Positions 14,896 through 24,407 are shown, numbered from the stretch's first letter. The stretch: DNA of 64,000 nt from Terrabacter sp. 28 (GCA_000955875.1 JYOE01000020.1:62001-126000), one strand, 5' to 3'. Translations and numbers: made by a program. The notes: a model not told the origin generated them from the sequence alone.

Positions 14896-16653
14896 TCAGA
14901 ACAAGAAGTTGAGGATGGTGACGAGGACCAGGGAGATGCCGGCCAGGGGGAGCGTGCGCCGGTACCACGGCAGACGGTGCTCCATCGGGTCGACGAGGTC
15001 CTTCCTGGGCGTCTCGGAGTACACGAGGCCGCGCAGCTCCGACACCGGCTTGGGCTGTGTCACGAGGGACACGACCACGCTCAGCACGATGTCGACGACG
15101 AAGGCCGCGGAGGCCGCCACGAACGCGGCCCCCTGGCCCTCGAGCGGGATGACGCCGCGGCTGACGCTGCCGAACGCGTCCTTGCTGAGGAACGCGACGA
15201 CCACCGCGGACAGCGTGCCGGCCGAGAGGCCGACCCAGCCGGCGGTCGGCGTCATGCGCTTCCAGAACATGCCGAGGATGAACGTGGCGAAGAGCGGCGC
15301 GTTGAAGAAGCCGAAGAGCGTCTGGAGGTAGTCCATGACGTTGCTGAACGAGCTCGCGACGATGGCGGTGAAGATCGCGATGACCGTGGCACCCACGGTG
15401 GCCAGGCGACCGATGCGCAGGTAGTAGTCGTCGCTGTGGTCCTTGCGGATGTAGCGCTGCCACAGGTCGTAGCTGAAGACGGTGTTGAACGCGGAGATGT
15501 TCGCGGCCATGCCGGCCATGAAGGCGGCGAGCAGGCCGGCGATCGCCACGCCGAGCAGTCCGTTCGGCAGCACGTCACGCATGAGCAGCAGCAGCGAGTC
15601 GTTGTACTTGACGCCCTCGCCGGACGCCCCGCCCGGTGGCGTGCCACCCGCCTTGAGCTCGCCGATCTCCTTGACGAGCACCGCGGCGATCATGCCCGGG
15701 AGGATGACGATGAAGGGCACGAACATCTTCGGGAACGAGCCGATGATCGGGGTCTTGCGCGCCGCGGAGATCGAGTTCGAGGCCATGGCGCGCTGGACCT
15801 CGACGAAGTTCGTCGTCCAGTAGCCGAAGGACAGGACGAAGCCGAGGCCGAAGACGATGCCGACGACCGACCAGAACGGCGAGGTGAAGCCCGAGAGGGC
15901 CTCGCCCGGCCAGGACTGCAGCTGCTGGTCGGCCGGCGGGACGGCGGCCGAGGCCGGTGCGGAGCCGGCGAACTCGGTGATCTTGTCCCTGAGGCCCTGG
16001 TAGCCGCCGACGCGGTGCAGGCCGATCAGGGTGAGTGGCAGCAGCGCGGCGACGATGACGAAGAACTGAAGCACCTCGTTGTAGATCGCGGCCGACAGCC
16101 CGCCGAGCGTGATGTACGACAGGACGATCGCGGCGGCGACGAGCAGCGCCACCCAGAGCGGCCAGCCGAGCAGCGCGTGCACGATCGAACCGAGCAGGTA
16201 GAGGTTGACGCCGGCGATGAGCAGCTGCGCGAGCGCGAAGCTGAGCGCGTTGACGAGGTGCGCCCCGGTGCCGAAGCGCCGGAACATGAACTCGGGGACC
16301 GAGCGCACCTTCGAGCCGTAGTAGAAGGGCATCATCACCACGCCGAGGAAGAGCATGGCGGGGATGGCGCCGACCCAGAAGTAGTGCACGGTGGAGATGC
16401 CGAGCTCGGCGCCGTTGGCCGACATGCCCATGATCTCCACGGCGCCGAGGTTCGCCGAGATGAAGGCGAGGCCGGTGACCCAGGCCGGCAGCGAGCGGCC
16501 GGAGAGGAAGAAGTCGATCGAGTCGGACACCGCCCGCCTGGCCATCACCCCGATGCCCAGGACGAAGACGAAGTAGAGCGCGATGATCAGGTAGTCGACG
16601 GCGTTGGCGCTGATGAGGGTGTCCGCGGCGGGCGCACCGGCCATTGCTTGCAT
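14896..16653 (-). CDS. Sodium:solute symporter (SSS family)
   Basis: 585-residue inner-membrane transporter with about 13-14 hydrophobic helices. It opens YLIIALYFVFVLGIGV and carries DFFLSGRSLPAWVTGLAFISANLGAVEIMG, the typical SSS start with unwound helix 1, and the later FGYWTTNFVEVQRAM. Substrate is not clear; it resembles the SGLT-like sugar/inositol branch more than proline permeases, an impression rather than a test. ATG 16653 is preferred over 16680 because GAAGGGA lies about eight bases upstream. Confidence 0.88.
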   Translation of the reverse strand: MQAMAGAPAADTLISANAVDYLIIALYFVFVLGIGVMARRAVSDSIDFFLSGRSLPAWVTGLAFISANLGAVEIMGMSANGAELGISTVHYFWVGAIPAMLFLGVVMMPFYYGSKVRSVPEFMFRRFGTGAHLVNALSFALAQLLIAGVNLYLLGSIVHALLGWPLWVALLVAAAIVLSYITLGGLSAAIYNEVLQFFVIVAALLPLTLIGLHRVGGYQGLRDKITEFAGSAPASAAVPPADQQLQSWPGEALSGFTSPFWSVVGIVFGLGFVLSFGYWTTNFVEVQRAMASNSISAARKTPIIGSFPKMFVPFIVILPGMIAAVLVKEIGELKAGGTPPGGASGEGVKYNDSLLLLMRDVLPNGLLGVAIAGLLAAFMAGMAANISAFNTVFSYDLWQRYIRKDHSDDYYLRIGRLATVGATVIAIFTAIVASSFSNVMDYLQTLFGFFNAPLFATFILGMFWKRMTPTAGWVGLSAGTLSAVVVAFLSKDAFGSVSRGVIPLEGQGAAFVAASAAFVVDIVLSVVVSLVTQPKPVSELRGLVYSETPRKDLVDPMEHRLPWYRRTLPLAGISLVLVTILNFLF

Positions 16654-16713
16654 GCGATCAGTCCCTTCGTTGGGCGACATTTCACGCTATCGCAGGCCGT
16701 CGGCCCCGGCGTG

Positions 16714-17976
16714 TCACGACGGTGGGGTGTCCTGCGCAGGCGTGATGAGCCGTTTGAGCGGCACAGCGAGGTCCGCAGCCGCGGCTGCCGCGATGGTCAT
16801 ACCCTTCTCGAGCGCCCGCTTCACGGCCAGATAGTCACCGCTGCTCCCGACCGACTCGACTGCGAGCAGCAGGCCGTGGCGATAGCTGAGCACCGAGAAC
16901 CGTTCTGCCGCAACGTCGCCGCGCACGACGACGTGGTCGGCGCCGTGGGGGAGCCCAGCCATCTGCAGGCGCAGGTCCGCCTGGTCGCTCCAGAACCACG
17001 GCACGGTGGCGTATGCCGCCGGGTGGCCTGCCAGCGTCGCGGCCGCGGCGCGCGCCTGGTCCGTCGCGTGGGGCACGCTCTCGAGCCGCGTGGGTCCGGG
17101 GGCGCCTCTGCCGTAGGGGTTCGGACCGACGGCGCAGTCGCCGGCCGCCACGGACAACCCGTCGGAGGTGCGTGCGTGCTCGTCGACGACGATGCCGAGC
17201 GGTCCGACGTCGAGGCCCAACTGGTCGGCCAGGTCGGTGCGTGGCAGTGCGCCGATGCCGACCACGACGACGTCGGCAGGGAGCGTCGAGCCGTCGGCCA
17301 GCTCCACCCCGGTGACGCGGTGTCGTCCGGTCAGGCGGGTCACCGTGGCGTCGAGGAGGATCCGGGTTCCGCGCCGCTCGTGGGCCTCGCGGACGAAGTC
17401 CGACAGGACCGTCGTCGCGGCACGGCCGAGCAGCCGTTCGGTGGCCTCGACGACGGCCACGGATGCGCCGAGGGCTCGTGCGCCGGCTGCGACCTCGAGG
17501 CCGATGAAGCCGCCGCCCACGACGACGAGGCGCTCGGCGCCTCGCAGCTCCGGCGCCAGGCGGTCGGCGTCGGCGAGCGTGCGCACCGAGTGGACGCCGT
17601 CGAGATCCGCACCGTCGACCGGCAGTCGGCGATTCGTGGCACCGGTGGTCAGCGCCAGCCGGGAGAAGTCGAGGCGACGACCGGAGGCCGTCACGGCGTG
17701 GCCCCCGGAGGCGTCCCGCTCGATGGTGGCGACCGCGTCGCCGGTCACGAGGTCGATGCCCTGCTCGGCGAACCAGGCGGGGTCGCGGAAGTGGAGCGAG
17801 GCGCGGTCGTGCTCGCCGCGCAGGTAGCCCTTCGAGAGCGGGGGCCGCTCGTACGGCGTCTCCGGCTCGTCGCCGACGAGCACGACGGGGGAGGTGTCGC
17901 CCAGCTCGCGCAGGGCGATGACGAGCGAGATGCCGGCCTGACCTGCGCCGACGACGAGGACGGGGCCGGCTGCCAT
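16714..17976 (-). CDS. FAD-dependent ferredoxin/rubredoxin reductase-like protein
   Basis: 420-residue two-dinucleotide-domain flavoprotein of the BphA4/putidaredoxin-reductase class. N-terminal FAD motif VLVVGAGQAGIS, a substrate-side YERPPLSKGYL signature, the NAD-binding VVVGGGFIGLEVAA at about 145, and the FAD-closing VAAGDCA. It moves electrons from NAD(P)H to a small iron-sulfur partner, usually serving an oxygenase or P450; no ferredoxin or oxygenase is adjacent. ATG has TAGGCT six bases upstream. Divergent from the dehydrogenase gene with 23 bases between start codons. Confidence 0.88.
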   Translation of the reverse strand: MAAGPVLVVGAGQAGISLVIALRELGDTSPVVLVGDEPETPYERPPLSKGYLRGEHDRASLHFRDPAWFAEQGIDLVTGDAVATIERDASGGHAVTASGRRLDFSRLALTTGATNRRLPVDGADLDGVHSVRTLADADRLAPELRGAERLVVVGGGFIGLEVAAGARALGASVAVVEATERLLGRAATTVLSDFVREAHERRGTRILLDATVTRLTGRHRVTGVELADGSTLPADVVVVGIGALPRTDLADQLGLDVGPLGIVVDEHARTSDGLSVAAGDCAVGPNPYGRGAPGPTRLESVPHATDQARAAAATLAGHPAAYATVPWFWSDQADLRLQMAGLPHGADHVVVRGDVAAERFSVLSYRHGLLLAVESVGSSGDYLAVKRALEKGMTIAAAAAADLAVPLKRLITPAQDTPPS

Positions 17977-17982
17977 GGCGCC

Positions 17983-17992
17983 AGCCTAGGGT
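17983..17992. promoter_or_regulatory. Overlapping divergent leaderless -10 boxes
   Basis: TAGGCT on the minus strand (17983-17988) and TAGGGT on the plus strand (17987-17992) share two base pairs. They lie six and seven bases from the ATG codons of the flavoprotein and the dehydrogenase respectively. Confidence 0.65.
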
Positions 17993-17999
17993 GGCACGC

Positions 18000-19304
18000 A
18001 TGACCTGGTCGCCAGAGCACCCCGAGACCGTCTTCACCTACGGCGCCCCGCAGCTCAAGTTCGGACCGGGCGCCTCCGACGAGATCGGCCACGACCTGAG
18101 CGCGCTCGGGGCGACCCGCGTGCTGGTCGTCACCGACGTCGGGGTGCTGGCGACGGGCTGGCCGGACCGCGTCGCCGAGGGGATCCGCGCGAGCGGGCTC
18201 GAGGCCGTCGTGCACGACTCCGCGCACGTCGAGCCCACCGACGCCAGCCTGGCGAGCGCGATCGAGCGGGCCCGGGCCGACGGCCCGTTCGACGGTTTCG
18301 TCGCCGTCGGGGGCGGGTCGTCGATCGACACGGCGAAGGCCGTCGACCTGCTGCTGACCAACGGCGGTGACCTCATGGACTATGTCAACGTGCCGGTCGG
18401 GGCCGGACGGGCGCCGAGCCGTCCGCTCGCTCCGCTGGTCGCCGTGCCGACGACCACGGGCACGGGCGCCGAGAGCACCACCATCTGCGTCCTCGACGTG
18501 CTCGACCTCAAGGTGAAGACCGGCATCAGCCACGTGCGCCTGCGCCCGGTGCTCGCCGTCGTCGACCCGAGGCTCACCGCGAGCCAGCCGGCCGGGGTGA
18601 CGGCCAGCGCGGGGATGGACATCCTCTGCCACGCCCTCGAGAGCTGGACCGCCCGGCCCTACACGAGCTACGAGCGCAAGCAGCCAGCGGAGCGGGTGCC
18701 CTACTGCGGCAGCAACCCCATCTCGGACCTCTGGGCCGAACGCTCGATGTCGTTGCTGGCCAAGGCGTTCCGTCGCGCCGTGCGCGACGGTTCCAACGAG
18801 GCCGCGCGCGGGGACATGGCGCTCGCGGCGACGTTCGCCGGGCTCGGCTTCGGCAACGCCGGCGTGCACGTGCCGCACGCCAACGCGTACCCCGTGGCCG
18901 GCCGCGTGCGCGACTTCCATCCCGAGGGCTACCCGACCGACGAGCCGATGGTCCCGCACGGAATGGCCGTCGCGCTCACCGCTCCAGAGGCGTTCCGCTG
19001 GACGTTCGAGGCCGACCCTGAGCGGCACCTCGCGGCCGCGCGGCTGCTCGACCCGGAGGGCGCCGCGGGGTCGAGCCGGCGAACGGCGGAGCCGCGTGAC
19101 GTGCTGCCGGGCGTGCTCGCCGACCTGATGCGCGACATCGGCATGCCCAACGGGCTGTCGGCCGTGGGCTACGGCGAGGCTGACGTCTCCGACCTCGTGG
19201 AGGGTGCGCTGCGCCAGCAGCGCCTGCTCGCGACGGCGCCCCGCGACGTCGACGCGGACGCGCTCGGCGGCATCATCGGCAGGTCGCTGCAGCTCTGGGA
19301 CTGA
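18000..19304 (+). CDS. Iron-containing alcohol dehydrogenase, hydroxyacid-oxoacid transhydrogenase-like
   Basis: 434-residue group III metal-dependent dehydrogenase. Visible: FTYGAPQLKFGPGASDEIG at the N-terminus, the NAD-binding GGGSSIDTAKAVD, TTTGTGAEST, and metal ligands in GMDILCHALESW and VPHANAYPV plus MVPHGMAVAL. Length and N-terminus resemble the ADHFE1/HOT branch, which couples 4-hydroxybutyrate oxidation to 2-oxoglutarate reduction; substrate is inferred. ATG seven bases after TAGGGT. It shares a promoter region with the divergent flavoprotein. Confidence 0.88.
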   Translation: MTWSPEHPETVFTYGAPQLKFGPGASDEIGHDLSALGATRVLVVTDVGVLATGWPDRVAEGIRASGLEAVVHDSAHVEPTDASLASAIERARADGPFDGFVAVGGGSSIDTAKAVDLLLTNGGDLMDYVNVPVGAGRAPSRPLAPLVAVPTTTGTGAESTTICVLDVLDLKVKTGISHVRLRPVLAVVDPRLTASQPAGVTASAGMDILCHALESWTARPYTSYERKQPAERVPYCGSNPISDLWAERSMSLLAKAFRRAVRDGSNEAARGDMALAATFAGLGFGNAGVHVPHANAYPVAGRVRDFHPEGYPTDEPMVPHGMAVALTAPEAFRWTFEADPERHLAAARLLDPEGAAGSSRRTAEPRDVLPGVLADLMRDIGMPNGLSAVGYGEADVSDLVEGALRQQRLLATAPRDVDADALGGIIGRSLQLWD

Positions 19305-19333
19305 GCTTGCGGCACGGGCAGGTCGCGGCGGCA

Positions 19334-19339
19334 TACAGT
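19334..19339 (+). promoter_or_regulatory. Leaderless-type -10 box, M3 peptidase
   Basis: TACAGT seven bases before GTG 19347. It overlaps an octamer copy (CGGCATAC, 19329-19336). Confidence 0.6.
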
Positions 19340-19346
19340 GCCGTCT

Positions 19347-21272
19347 GTGACGACCGAGCCCACGCACCTGCCACTGCCCCTCGAGTCCGACTGGCTGGAC
19401 TGGGTCGGCGCCCGCGGCGAGCAACAGCTCGCGCTGGCCCGATCCCTGGTGGACGGGCTGCGCACCGCGCCGCCGAAGGAGCCGCTCGAGGTGCTCCGGG
19501 TCTGGAACGACGCACAGACGGCCCTCTCCAACGCCGGCTCGGTGGGTTCGCTCTTCTCCGAGGTGCACCCCGACAAGCAGGTGCGCGACCGTGCCGAGTC
19601 CGTGGCGCAGCAGGTGCAGAAGCTCGACACCGACCTCGGCCTCGACACCGAGCTGTATGCGGTCTTCGCCGGTCTCGACGGCAGCGGCCTCGACGCCGAC
19701 GCCTCGCGGGTGCTCGAGCGCACCCTGCGCGACTTCCGCCGCTCGGGCGTCGATCGCGACGAGGCGACGCGTGACCGCCTGCGCGAGCTGAGCGAGCGCG
19801 CCATCCTGCTGAGCCAGGAGTTCAGCAAGAACATCCGCGAGAACGTCCGCAGCATCACGGTGACGCCCGACCGCCTCGCCGGCATGCCGGCCGACTGGGT
19901 CGAGGCGCACCCGGCGGGCGAGGACGGCCTCGTCACCGTCACCACCGACTACCCCGACGTCGTGCCGTTCCGCACCTTCGCGCACGACGCCGACGCACGC
20001 CGCGAGCTCGTCACCGAGTTCCTGACGATCGCGTGGCCCGACAACGACCGCGTGCTCCAGGACCTCTTCGCGGTGCGTCGCGAGCACGCCGGGCTGCTCG
20101 GCTACGAGTCGTGGGCCGACTACGACGCCGAGGTCAAGATGATCGGCAACGGCAAGGCGATCGGCGAGTTCATCGACCGCATCACCGAGCTGTCGACGGC
20201 CAGCGCCGAGCGCGACAAGGCCGTGCTCCTCGAGCGCCTGCGGCAGGACCGGCCCGGGGCCACCGACATCGACGGCGCCGACACCGCCTACTACGCCGAG
20301 CTCGTGCGCAAGGAGCAGCTGGCCGTCGACGCGCAGCGGGTGCGCACGTACTTCTCCTTCGAGGCCGTGCGCCAGGGCCTGCTCGACGTCACCGGTCGCC
20401 TCTTCGGCCTCGACTGGACCCCCGTGTCCCGCGAGGACGCCCGCACCTGGCACGAGGAGGTCGCGACCTACGACGTCTCCTTCCGGGGCGAGCGCATCGG
20501 GCGCATCCACCTCGACCTGCACCCTCGCGACGGCAAGTACAAGCACGCGGCGCAGTTCGACCTCGCTCGCGGCGTCAACGGAACCCAGCTGGCCGAGGGC
20601 GTGCTCGTCTGCAACTTCAATCGCGGCCTGATGGAGCACGACGAGGTCGTCACCCTCTTCCACGAGTTCGGCCACCTCGTCCACCACGTGCTGGCGGGGC
20701 GCACGGACTGGGTGCGCTTCTCCGGGGTGGCCACGGAGTGGGACTTCGTCGAGGCCCCGAGCCAGATGCTCGAGGAGTGGGCCTGGGACGCCGACGTGCT
20801 CGCGACCTTCGCGCGCAACGCCGAGGGCGAGACCATCCCCGCCGACCTCGTCGCGGCGATGCGCCGGGCCGACGACTTCGGCAAGGGCTACGACGCGCGC
20901 ACCCAGATGTTCTACGCCGCCCTGTCCTACGACTTCCACGTCCACCAGACCGACGACCTCACGGCGCGGCTGCGTGAGCTGATGGCCCGCTACTCCGTCT
21001 TCCCGTACCTGCCGGGCACGCACATGCAGTGCCACTTCGGGCACCTCGACGGCTACAGCTCCGCGTACTACACGTACATGTGGTCGCTCGTCATCGCCAA
21101 GGACATGTTCTCGGCCTTCGACCGGGGTGACCTCTTCGACCCCGAGGTCGCCGGCGCCTACCGCGACAAGGTGCTCGCGCAGGGTGGCCGGCGTGACGCC
21201 GCCGACCTCGTCGAGGACTTCCTCGGGCGCCCCTACACCTTCGACGCGTATGCCGCCTGGCTCGCCGAGTGA
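19347..21272 (+). CDS. M3 family metallopeptidase (thimet/oligopeptidase F-like)
   Basis: 641-residue cytosolic zinc oligopeptidase. The catalytic helix TLFHEFGHLVHH gives HExxH-type ligands (HEFGH), with the third ligand expected in EAPSQMLEEW about 25 residues later; YSSAYYTYMWS is the family's substrate-recognition loop. It hydrolyses short peptides, probably in protein turnover. GTG 19347 is chosen over the in-frame GTG 19338 because TACAGT lies seven bases upstream. The last 23 bases overlap the MOSC gene. Confidence 0.93.
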   Translation: MTTEPTHLPLPLESDWLDWVGARGEQQLALARSLVDGLRTAPPKEPLEVLRVWNDAQTALSNAGSVGSLFSEVHPDKQVRDRAESVAQQVQKLDTDLGLDTELYAVFAGLDGSGLDADASRVLERTLRDFRRSGVDRDEATRDRLRELSERAILLSQEFSKNIRENVRSITVTPDRLAGMPADWVEAHPAGEDGLVTVTTDYPDVVPFRTFAHDADARRELVTEFLTIAWPDNDRVLQDLFAVRREHAGLLGYESWADYDAEVKMIGNGKAIGEFIDRITELSTASAERDKAVLLERLRQDRPGATDIDGADTAYYAELVRKEQLAVDAQRVRTYFSFEAVRQGLLDVTGRLFGLDWTPVSREDARTWHEEVATYDVSFRGERIGRIHLDLHPRDGKYKHAAQFDLARGVNGTQLAEGVLVCNFNRGLMEHDEVVTLFHEFGHLVHHVLAGRTDWVRFSGVATEWDFVEAPSQMLEEWAWDADVLATFARNAEGETIPADLVAAMRRADDFGKGYDARTQMFYAALSYDFHVHQTDDLTARLRELMARYSVFPYLPGTHMQCHFGHLDGYSSAYYTYMWSLVIAKDMFSAFDRGDLFDPEVAGAYRDKVLAQGGRRDAADLVEDFLGRPYTFDAYAAWLAE

Positions 21273-22137
21273 CCGCCTGACCGTCGCGGCCCTGACGACC
21301 TACCCCGTCAAGTCGCTGGCCGGCGTCGACGTCGCCGAGGCGCGCGTGGAGGAGGTCGGGCTGCGCGGAGACCGGCGCTGGGCCGTCGTCGACCCGGCCG
21401 GGACGAAGGTGACGGCCCGGGAGGAGCACGCCCTGCTCGGGCTGCGCGCGGAGCCGAGGGACGGCGGCGGCATACGGCTGCTGGACCCGGGCGCCGGGCG
21501 CACCGGCGACGCTGGGGGCGCTGCGACGCTCGACGTCGAGCCGCCCCGTGGCGCCACGCCGGTGGCGGTGTCCTTCACGGGGCAGGACCGGGCACGCCCG
21601 GCCGGCGCCGAGGCGGACGCGTGGCTGTCCGAGCGCGTCGGCCGGCCGCTGCGCCTCGTCTGGCAGGACGACGGGACTCACCGGCCGGTCCGGCCCGACA
21701 TGGGCGGCCAGGTCGGCGACCGCAACTCGCTCTCGGACGCGGCGCCGCTGCACGTGACCACCGAGCCGTCCCTGGCGCGTCTCAACGACTGGCTGCTCGA
21801 GACCGCGCTGGAACGTGGCGAGGAGCCGGCCGCGGCGCTCGGTCAGGACCGGTGGCGGCCCAACGTCGTCGTCGCGGGCGGCGAGCCGTTCGCCGAGGAC
21901 GGCTGGCGCTCGGTGCGCATCGGTGACGTGCCGTTCCGGGCGACGATGGTGTGCGACCGGTGCGTCATGACGACGATCGACCGCGCTGACCTGCGCACCT
22001 CCAAGGAGCCGATCCGGACCCTCGCCCGGCACCGCAGGTGGGAGGGCGCGACGTGGTTCGGCATCCGACTCGCGCCCGTGCTGCCGCTGGCGCGCGACGC
22101 GACGATCAGCGTCGGCGACGAGGTCGTCCCGGGCTGA
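21250..22137 (+). CDS. MOSC-domain protein with N-terminal beta-barrel
   Basis: 295 residues: N-terminal MOSC_N barrel (VAALTTYPVKSLAG, then LRGDRRWAVVD) and C-terminal MOSC domain with GDRNSLSDAAPLH, RPNVVV and the conserved CDRCVMTTID, whose cysteine binds the molybdenum cofactor in mARC/YcbX-type N-oxide reductases. The only upstream ATG lies inside an octamer (GTATGCCG, 21248-21255) and overlaps the peptidase gene end in another frame; there is no ribosome-binding site, so coupling is likely. One Gly-Ile pair in a later octamer uses the rare ATA codon. Confidence 0.88.
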   Translation: MPPGSPSDRLTVAALTTYPVKSLAGVDVAEARVEEVGLRGDRRWAVVDPAGTKVTAREEHALLGLRAEPRDGGGIRLLDPGAGRTGDAGGAATLDVEPPRGATPVAVSFTGQDRARPAGAEADAWLSERVGRPLRLVWQDDGTHRPVRPDMGGQVGDRNSLSDAAPLHVTTEPSLARLNDWLLETALERGEEPAAALGQDRWRPNVVVAGGEPFAEDGWRSVRIGDVPFRATMVCDRCVMTTIDRADLRTSKEPIRTLARHRRWEGATWFGIRLAPVLPLARDATISVGDEVVPG

Positions 22138-22204
22138 TGAGGGGGAGTCGCAACTCACACCCCAACGGCCGGCGCGCCGCCCCGCACCGTCTGAGACTGG
22201 AGGT

Positions 22205-22660
22205 ATGAGGACCGACCGAGTCCTTGGTGGTGCCGTCGTCCTGATCGTGGCCCTGGCGACGACCTCGGGAGTCGTCGCGTCGCGTCGGGAGGCCTCGTCC
22301 GTGACCGCCGGTGGACCGGTCGCCGCGGTGCAGACGTACCTGCGGGCCGTCGTGGACGGTCGCCTCGCGGAGGCCGGGCGCTGGATCGACCCGGACGGAG
22401 AGTGCGCGCCGTCGGACCTCGTGCCGGAGAACCTCGGCTTCGGCGGCGGCGACGTCGACGTCCGGGCCGACCTCGTCAGCACCAGCACCGCCGGCTCCAC
22501 GGCGACCGTGGAGGTCGACCTCTCGTTCGGGGGAGGCGCGCTCGACCCCTTCGGGTCGCCTGACGGCGGCCGTCGGCTCTTCGAGCTTCGCACCGTGGGC
22601 GGTGTCTGGCGTCTCACCGGCATGCCGTGGCCGCTCGTCAACTGCACCTCAGGAGGCTGA
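22205..22660 (+). CDS. Hypothetical secreted or membrane-anchored protein
   Basis: 151 residues, not recognised. An N-terminal hydrophobic segment (VLGGAVVLIVALATTSGVV) looks like an uncleaved signal anchor; the remainder (VAAVQTYLRAVVDGRLAEAGRW..., ending WRLTGMPW) resembles the SnoaL/NTF2-like accessory domains in small exported proteins, a weak impression. Its stop is one base before the next gene's start, so the two are coupled. GGAGG sits unusually close to the ATG. Confidence 0.7.
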   Translation: MRTDRVLGGAVVLIVALATTSGVVASRREASSVTAGGPVAAVQTYLRAVVDGRLAEAGRWIDPDGECAPSDLVPENLGFGGGDVDVRADLVSTSTAGSTATVEVDLSFGGGALDPFGSPDGGRRLFELRTVGGVWRLTGMPWPLVNCTSGG

Positions 22661-22661
22661 C

Positions 22662-24371
22662 ATGCTCGTCCCGCTCGCCATCGCGATCATCGTCCTCGTC
22701 GTCGCTGTGCTGGGCGGTCGACGGGCGCTGTCCCACGACGCACCCCGCATCACGGAAGGCTCGTCGATCCGCCGCTTCTTCACCTACGTGGTGCTCTTCG
22801 GGCTGCTCATGGTGGCGGGGGACGGCGTCGCGGGGCTGCTCTCCCGCGTCGTCGACGTCAGGACGGAGACGGACTTCCTCGACGACCTGTTGGCGCAGCA
22901 GACGGCGTTCGCCGTCGTCGGTGTGCCGCTGTTCGTGGTGCTGGCCGCGTGGACGAGGAGCCGCGTCAGAGGTGACGACGCCGAGGCCACGTCGCGGGGG
23001 CTCGCCCTGTACCTGACCGCTGCCTCGGTCGTGCCCCTCGTGCTGACGGTGACGGCGCTGCAGTCCACGGTCGCGTGGGCGTTGGACGTCCCGTTCGACA
23101 GCGGCTCGCACTTCGCGGAGATCCTCGTCTGGGGCACCGTGTGGCTCACCCACCAGTGGGTCGAACGCCGCCTCGTCGGGGCGGGTGTGCTCACACGGGC
23201 CGGGTTCCTCGGCGCGACCATCGGGCTCGCGGTCTCGGCGGCCGGGGCGGTCATGCTCCTCGGCGGCCTCCTCGCCCGGGCCCTCCAGATCTCCGAGGTG
23301 GCCGACCCCGGGCAGCCGTCGCTGCTGCAGGCCGGTGCCGCGACGCTGGTGGCAGGCCTGCCCGTGTGGCTCGTGTGCTGGGTGCTGCGGGTGCGTGGCC
23401 TCCAGCGGCTGACCCTGTGGCACGCCTACGTGCTGCTCGTCGGTGTCGCGGGCGGCCTGCTCACGGCAGTCGTCGGCGCGAGCGTGGCTCTCGACCGGAT
23501 CGTCGTGTGGCTGGTCCGGGGAGCGGACGCGGCGTCGGCGCCGGGTGAGCTCGCTGCGCTGCCCGTCGGGCTCGGGGCCGTCGTCGTCGGCGGGCTGGTC
23601 TGGGTCCACCACCGCGGCGTCGTACGCGTCAGCGGCCAGACGGGACGCACCGAGGTGCGCCGTGCCTACGACTACCTGCTCGCCGGAGTGGGGCTCCTCG
23701 CCGCCTCCGTCGGGCTCGTGGTGATGGTCGTCGCCGGCATCGAGGGCCTCGCCGGCGCCGACGTGCCGCTCGTGGGCGGCGGCAGGCCGCTCGACACCGT
23801 CATCGCGGCCGCCACCCTTCTCGCGGTGGGCGGCCCGGTCTGGTGGGTGTTCTGGCACCGTGTGCAGCGCGCGGTGGTGACCGACCCGGTGGGGGAGCGC
23901 CGGTCGAGCAGCCGTCGCGTCTACGTCCTGCTGCTCTTCGGGGTCGCCGGCGTGGTGGCGGTCGGTGCGCTGCTCGCCGGCGTCGCCGGCGCCCTGCAGG
24001 ACGGGTTCGCCGGCACCCTCGGCCCGCAGACCCTCCAGGCGGTGCGCTACCCGATCGCCCTGCTCGTGACGGCAGGACTGCTGGCGGCCTACCACTGGAC
24101 GGTCTACCGCGACGACCGCGTGGTGCGCGCCGAGCGCCGGCACGGTCCTCGGCGGGTCGTGCTCGTGGGGCCGGCCGATCCCGACGTGGTGCGAGCCCTG
24201 CGCGAGCGCACGGGCGGCACCGCGACCCTCATGGCGCGCACCGACATGGCGGCGGCGCCGTGGTCCGTCGAGGCCCTGGACGCGGCGCTGCACGACCTGC
24301 CGGATGCCGCCGTGGTCGTCGTCGCGGACGAGCGCGGTGACCTGCACACGATCCCGGTCTCGCTGCCCTGA
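22662..24371 (+). CDS. Multi-helix membrane protein with DUF5671-like repeats
   Basis: 569 residues with about 12-14 hydrophobic helices. The N-terminal unit (SIRRFFTYVVLFGLLMVAGDGVAGLLSRV) recurs as YVLLVGVAGGLLTAVVGAS, YDYLLAGVGLLAASVGLV and YVLLLFGVAGVVAVGAL, i.e. several copies of a DUF5671-type unit. The soluble C-terminus (about 490-569) starts RRVVLVGPADPDVVRAL and may be a Rossmann-like or BON-like cap. Function unknown. AGGAGG five bases before ATG; coupled with the small exported protein upstream. Confidence 0.75.
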   Translation: MLVPLAIAIIVLVVAVLGGRRALSHDAPRITEGSSIRRFFTYVVLFGLLMVAGDGVAGLLSRVVDVRTETDFLDDLLAQQTAFAVVGVPLFVVLAAWTRSRVRGDDAEATSRGLALYLTAASVVPLVLTVTALQSTVAWALDVPFDSGSHFAEILVWGTVWLTHQWVERRLVGAGVLTRAGFLGATIGLAVSAAGAVMLLGGLLARALQISEVADPGQPSLLQAGAATLVAGLPVWLVCWVLRVRGLQRLTLWHAYVLLVGVAGGLLTAVVGASVALDRIVVWLVRGADAASAPGELAALPVGLGAVVVGGLVWVHHRGVVRVSGQTGRTEVRRAYDYLLAGVGLLAASVGLVVMVVAGIEGLAGADVPLVGGGRPLDTVIAAATLLAVGGPVWWVFWHRVQRAVVTDPVGERRSSSRRVYVLLLFGVAGVVAVGALLAGVAGALQDGFAGTLGPQTLQAVRYPIALLVTAGLLAAYHWTVYRDDRVVRAERRHGPRRVVLVGPADPDVVRALRERTGGTATLMARTDMAAAPWSVEALDAALHDLPDAAVVVVADERGDLHTIPVSLP

Positions 24372-24407
24372 CGCGCAACGGCACCGGCGGACGGGTGCTC
24401 GTGCGCG

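Noticed and set aside
14794..18003. Plus-strand open frame of over 1000 codons opposite the symporter and flavoprotein genes
   Set aside because: It runs through two well-recognised minus-strand genes and their divergent promoter; the predicted protein is charged low-complexity.
17745..21044. Minus-strand open frame opposite the dehydrogenase and M3 peptidase
   Set aside because: Antisense shadow of two clear enzymes; no recognisable motif of its own.
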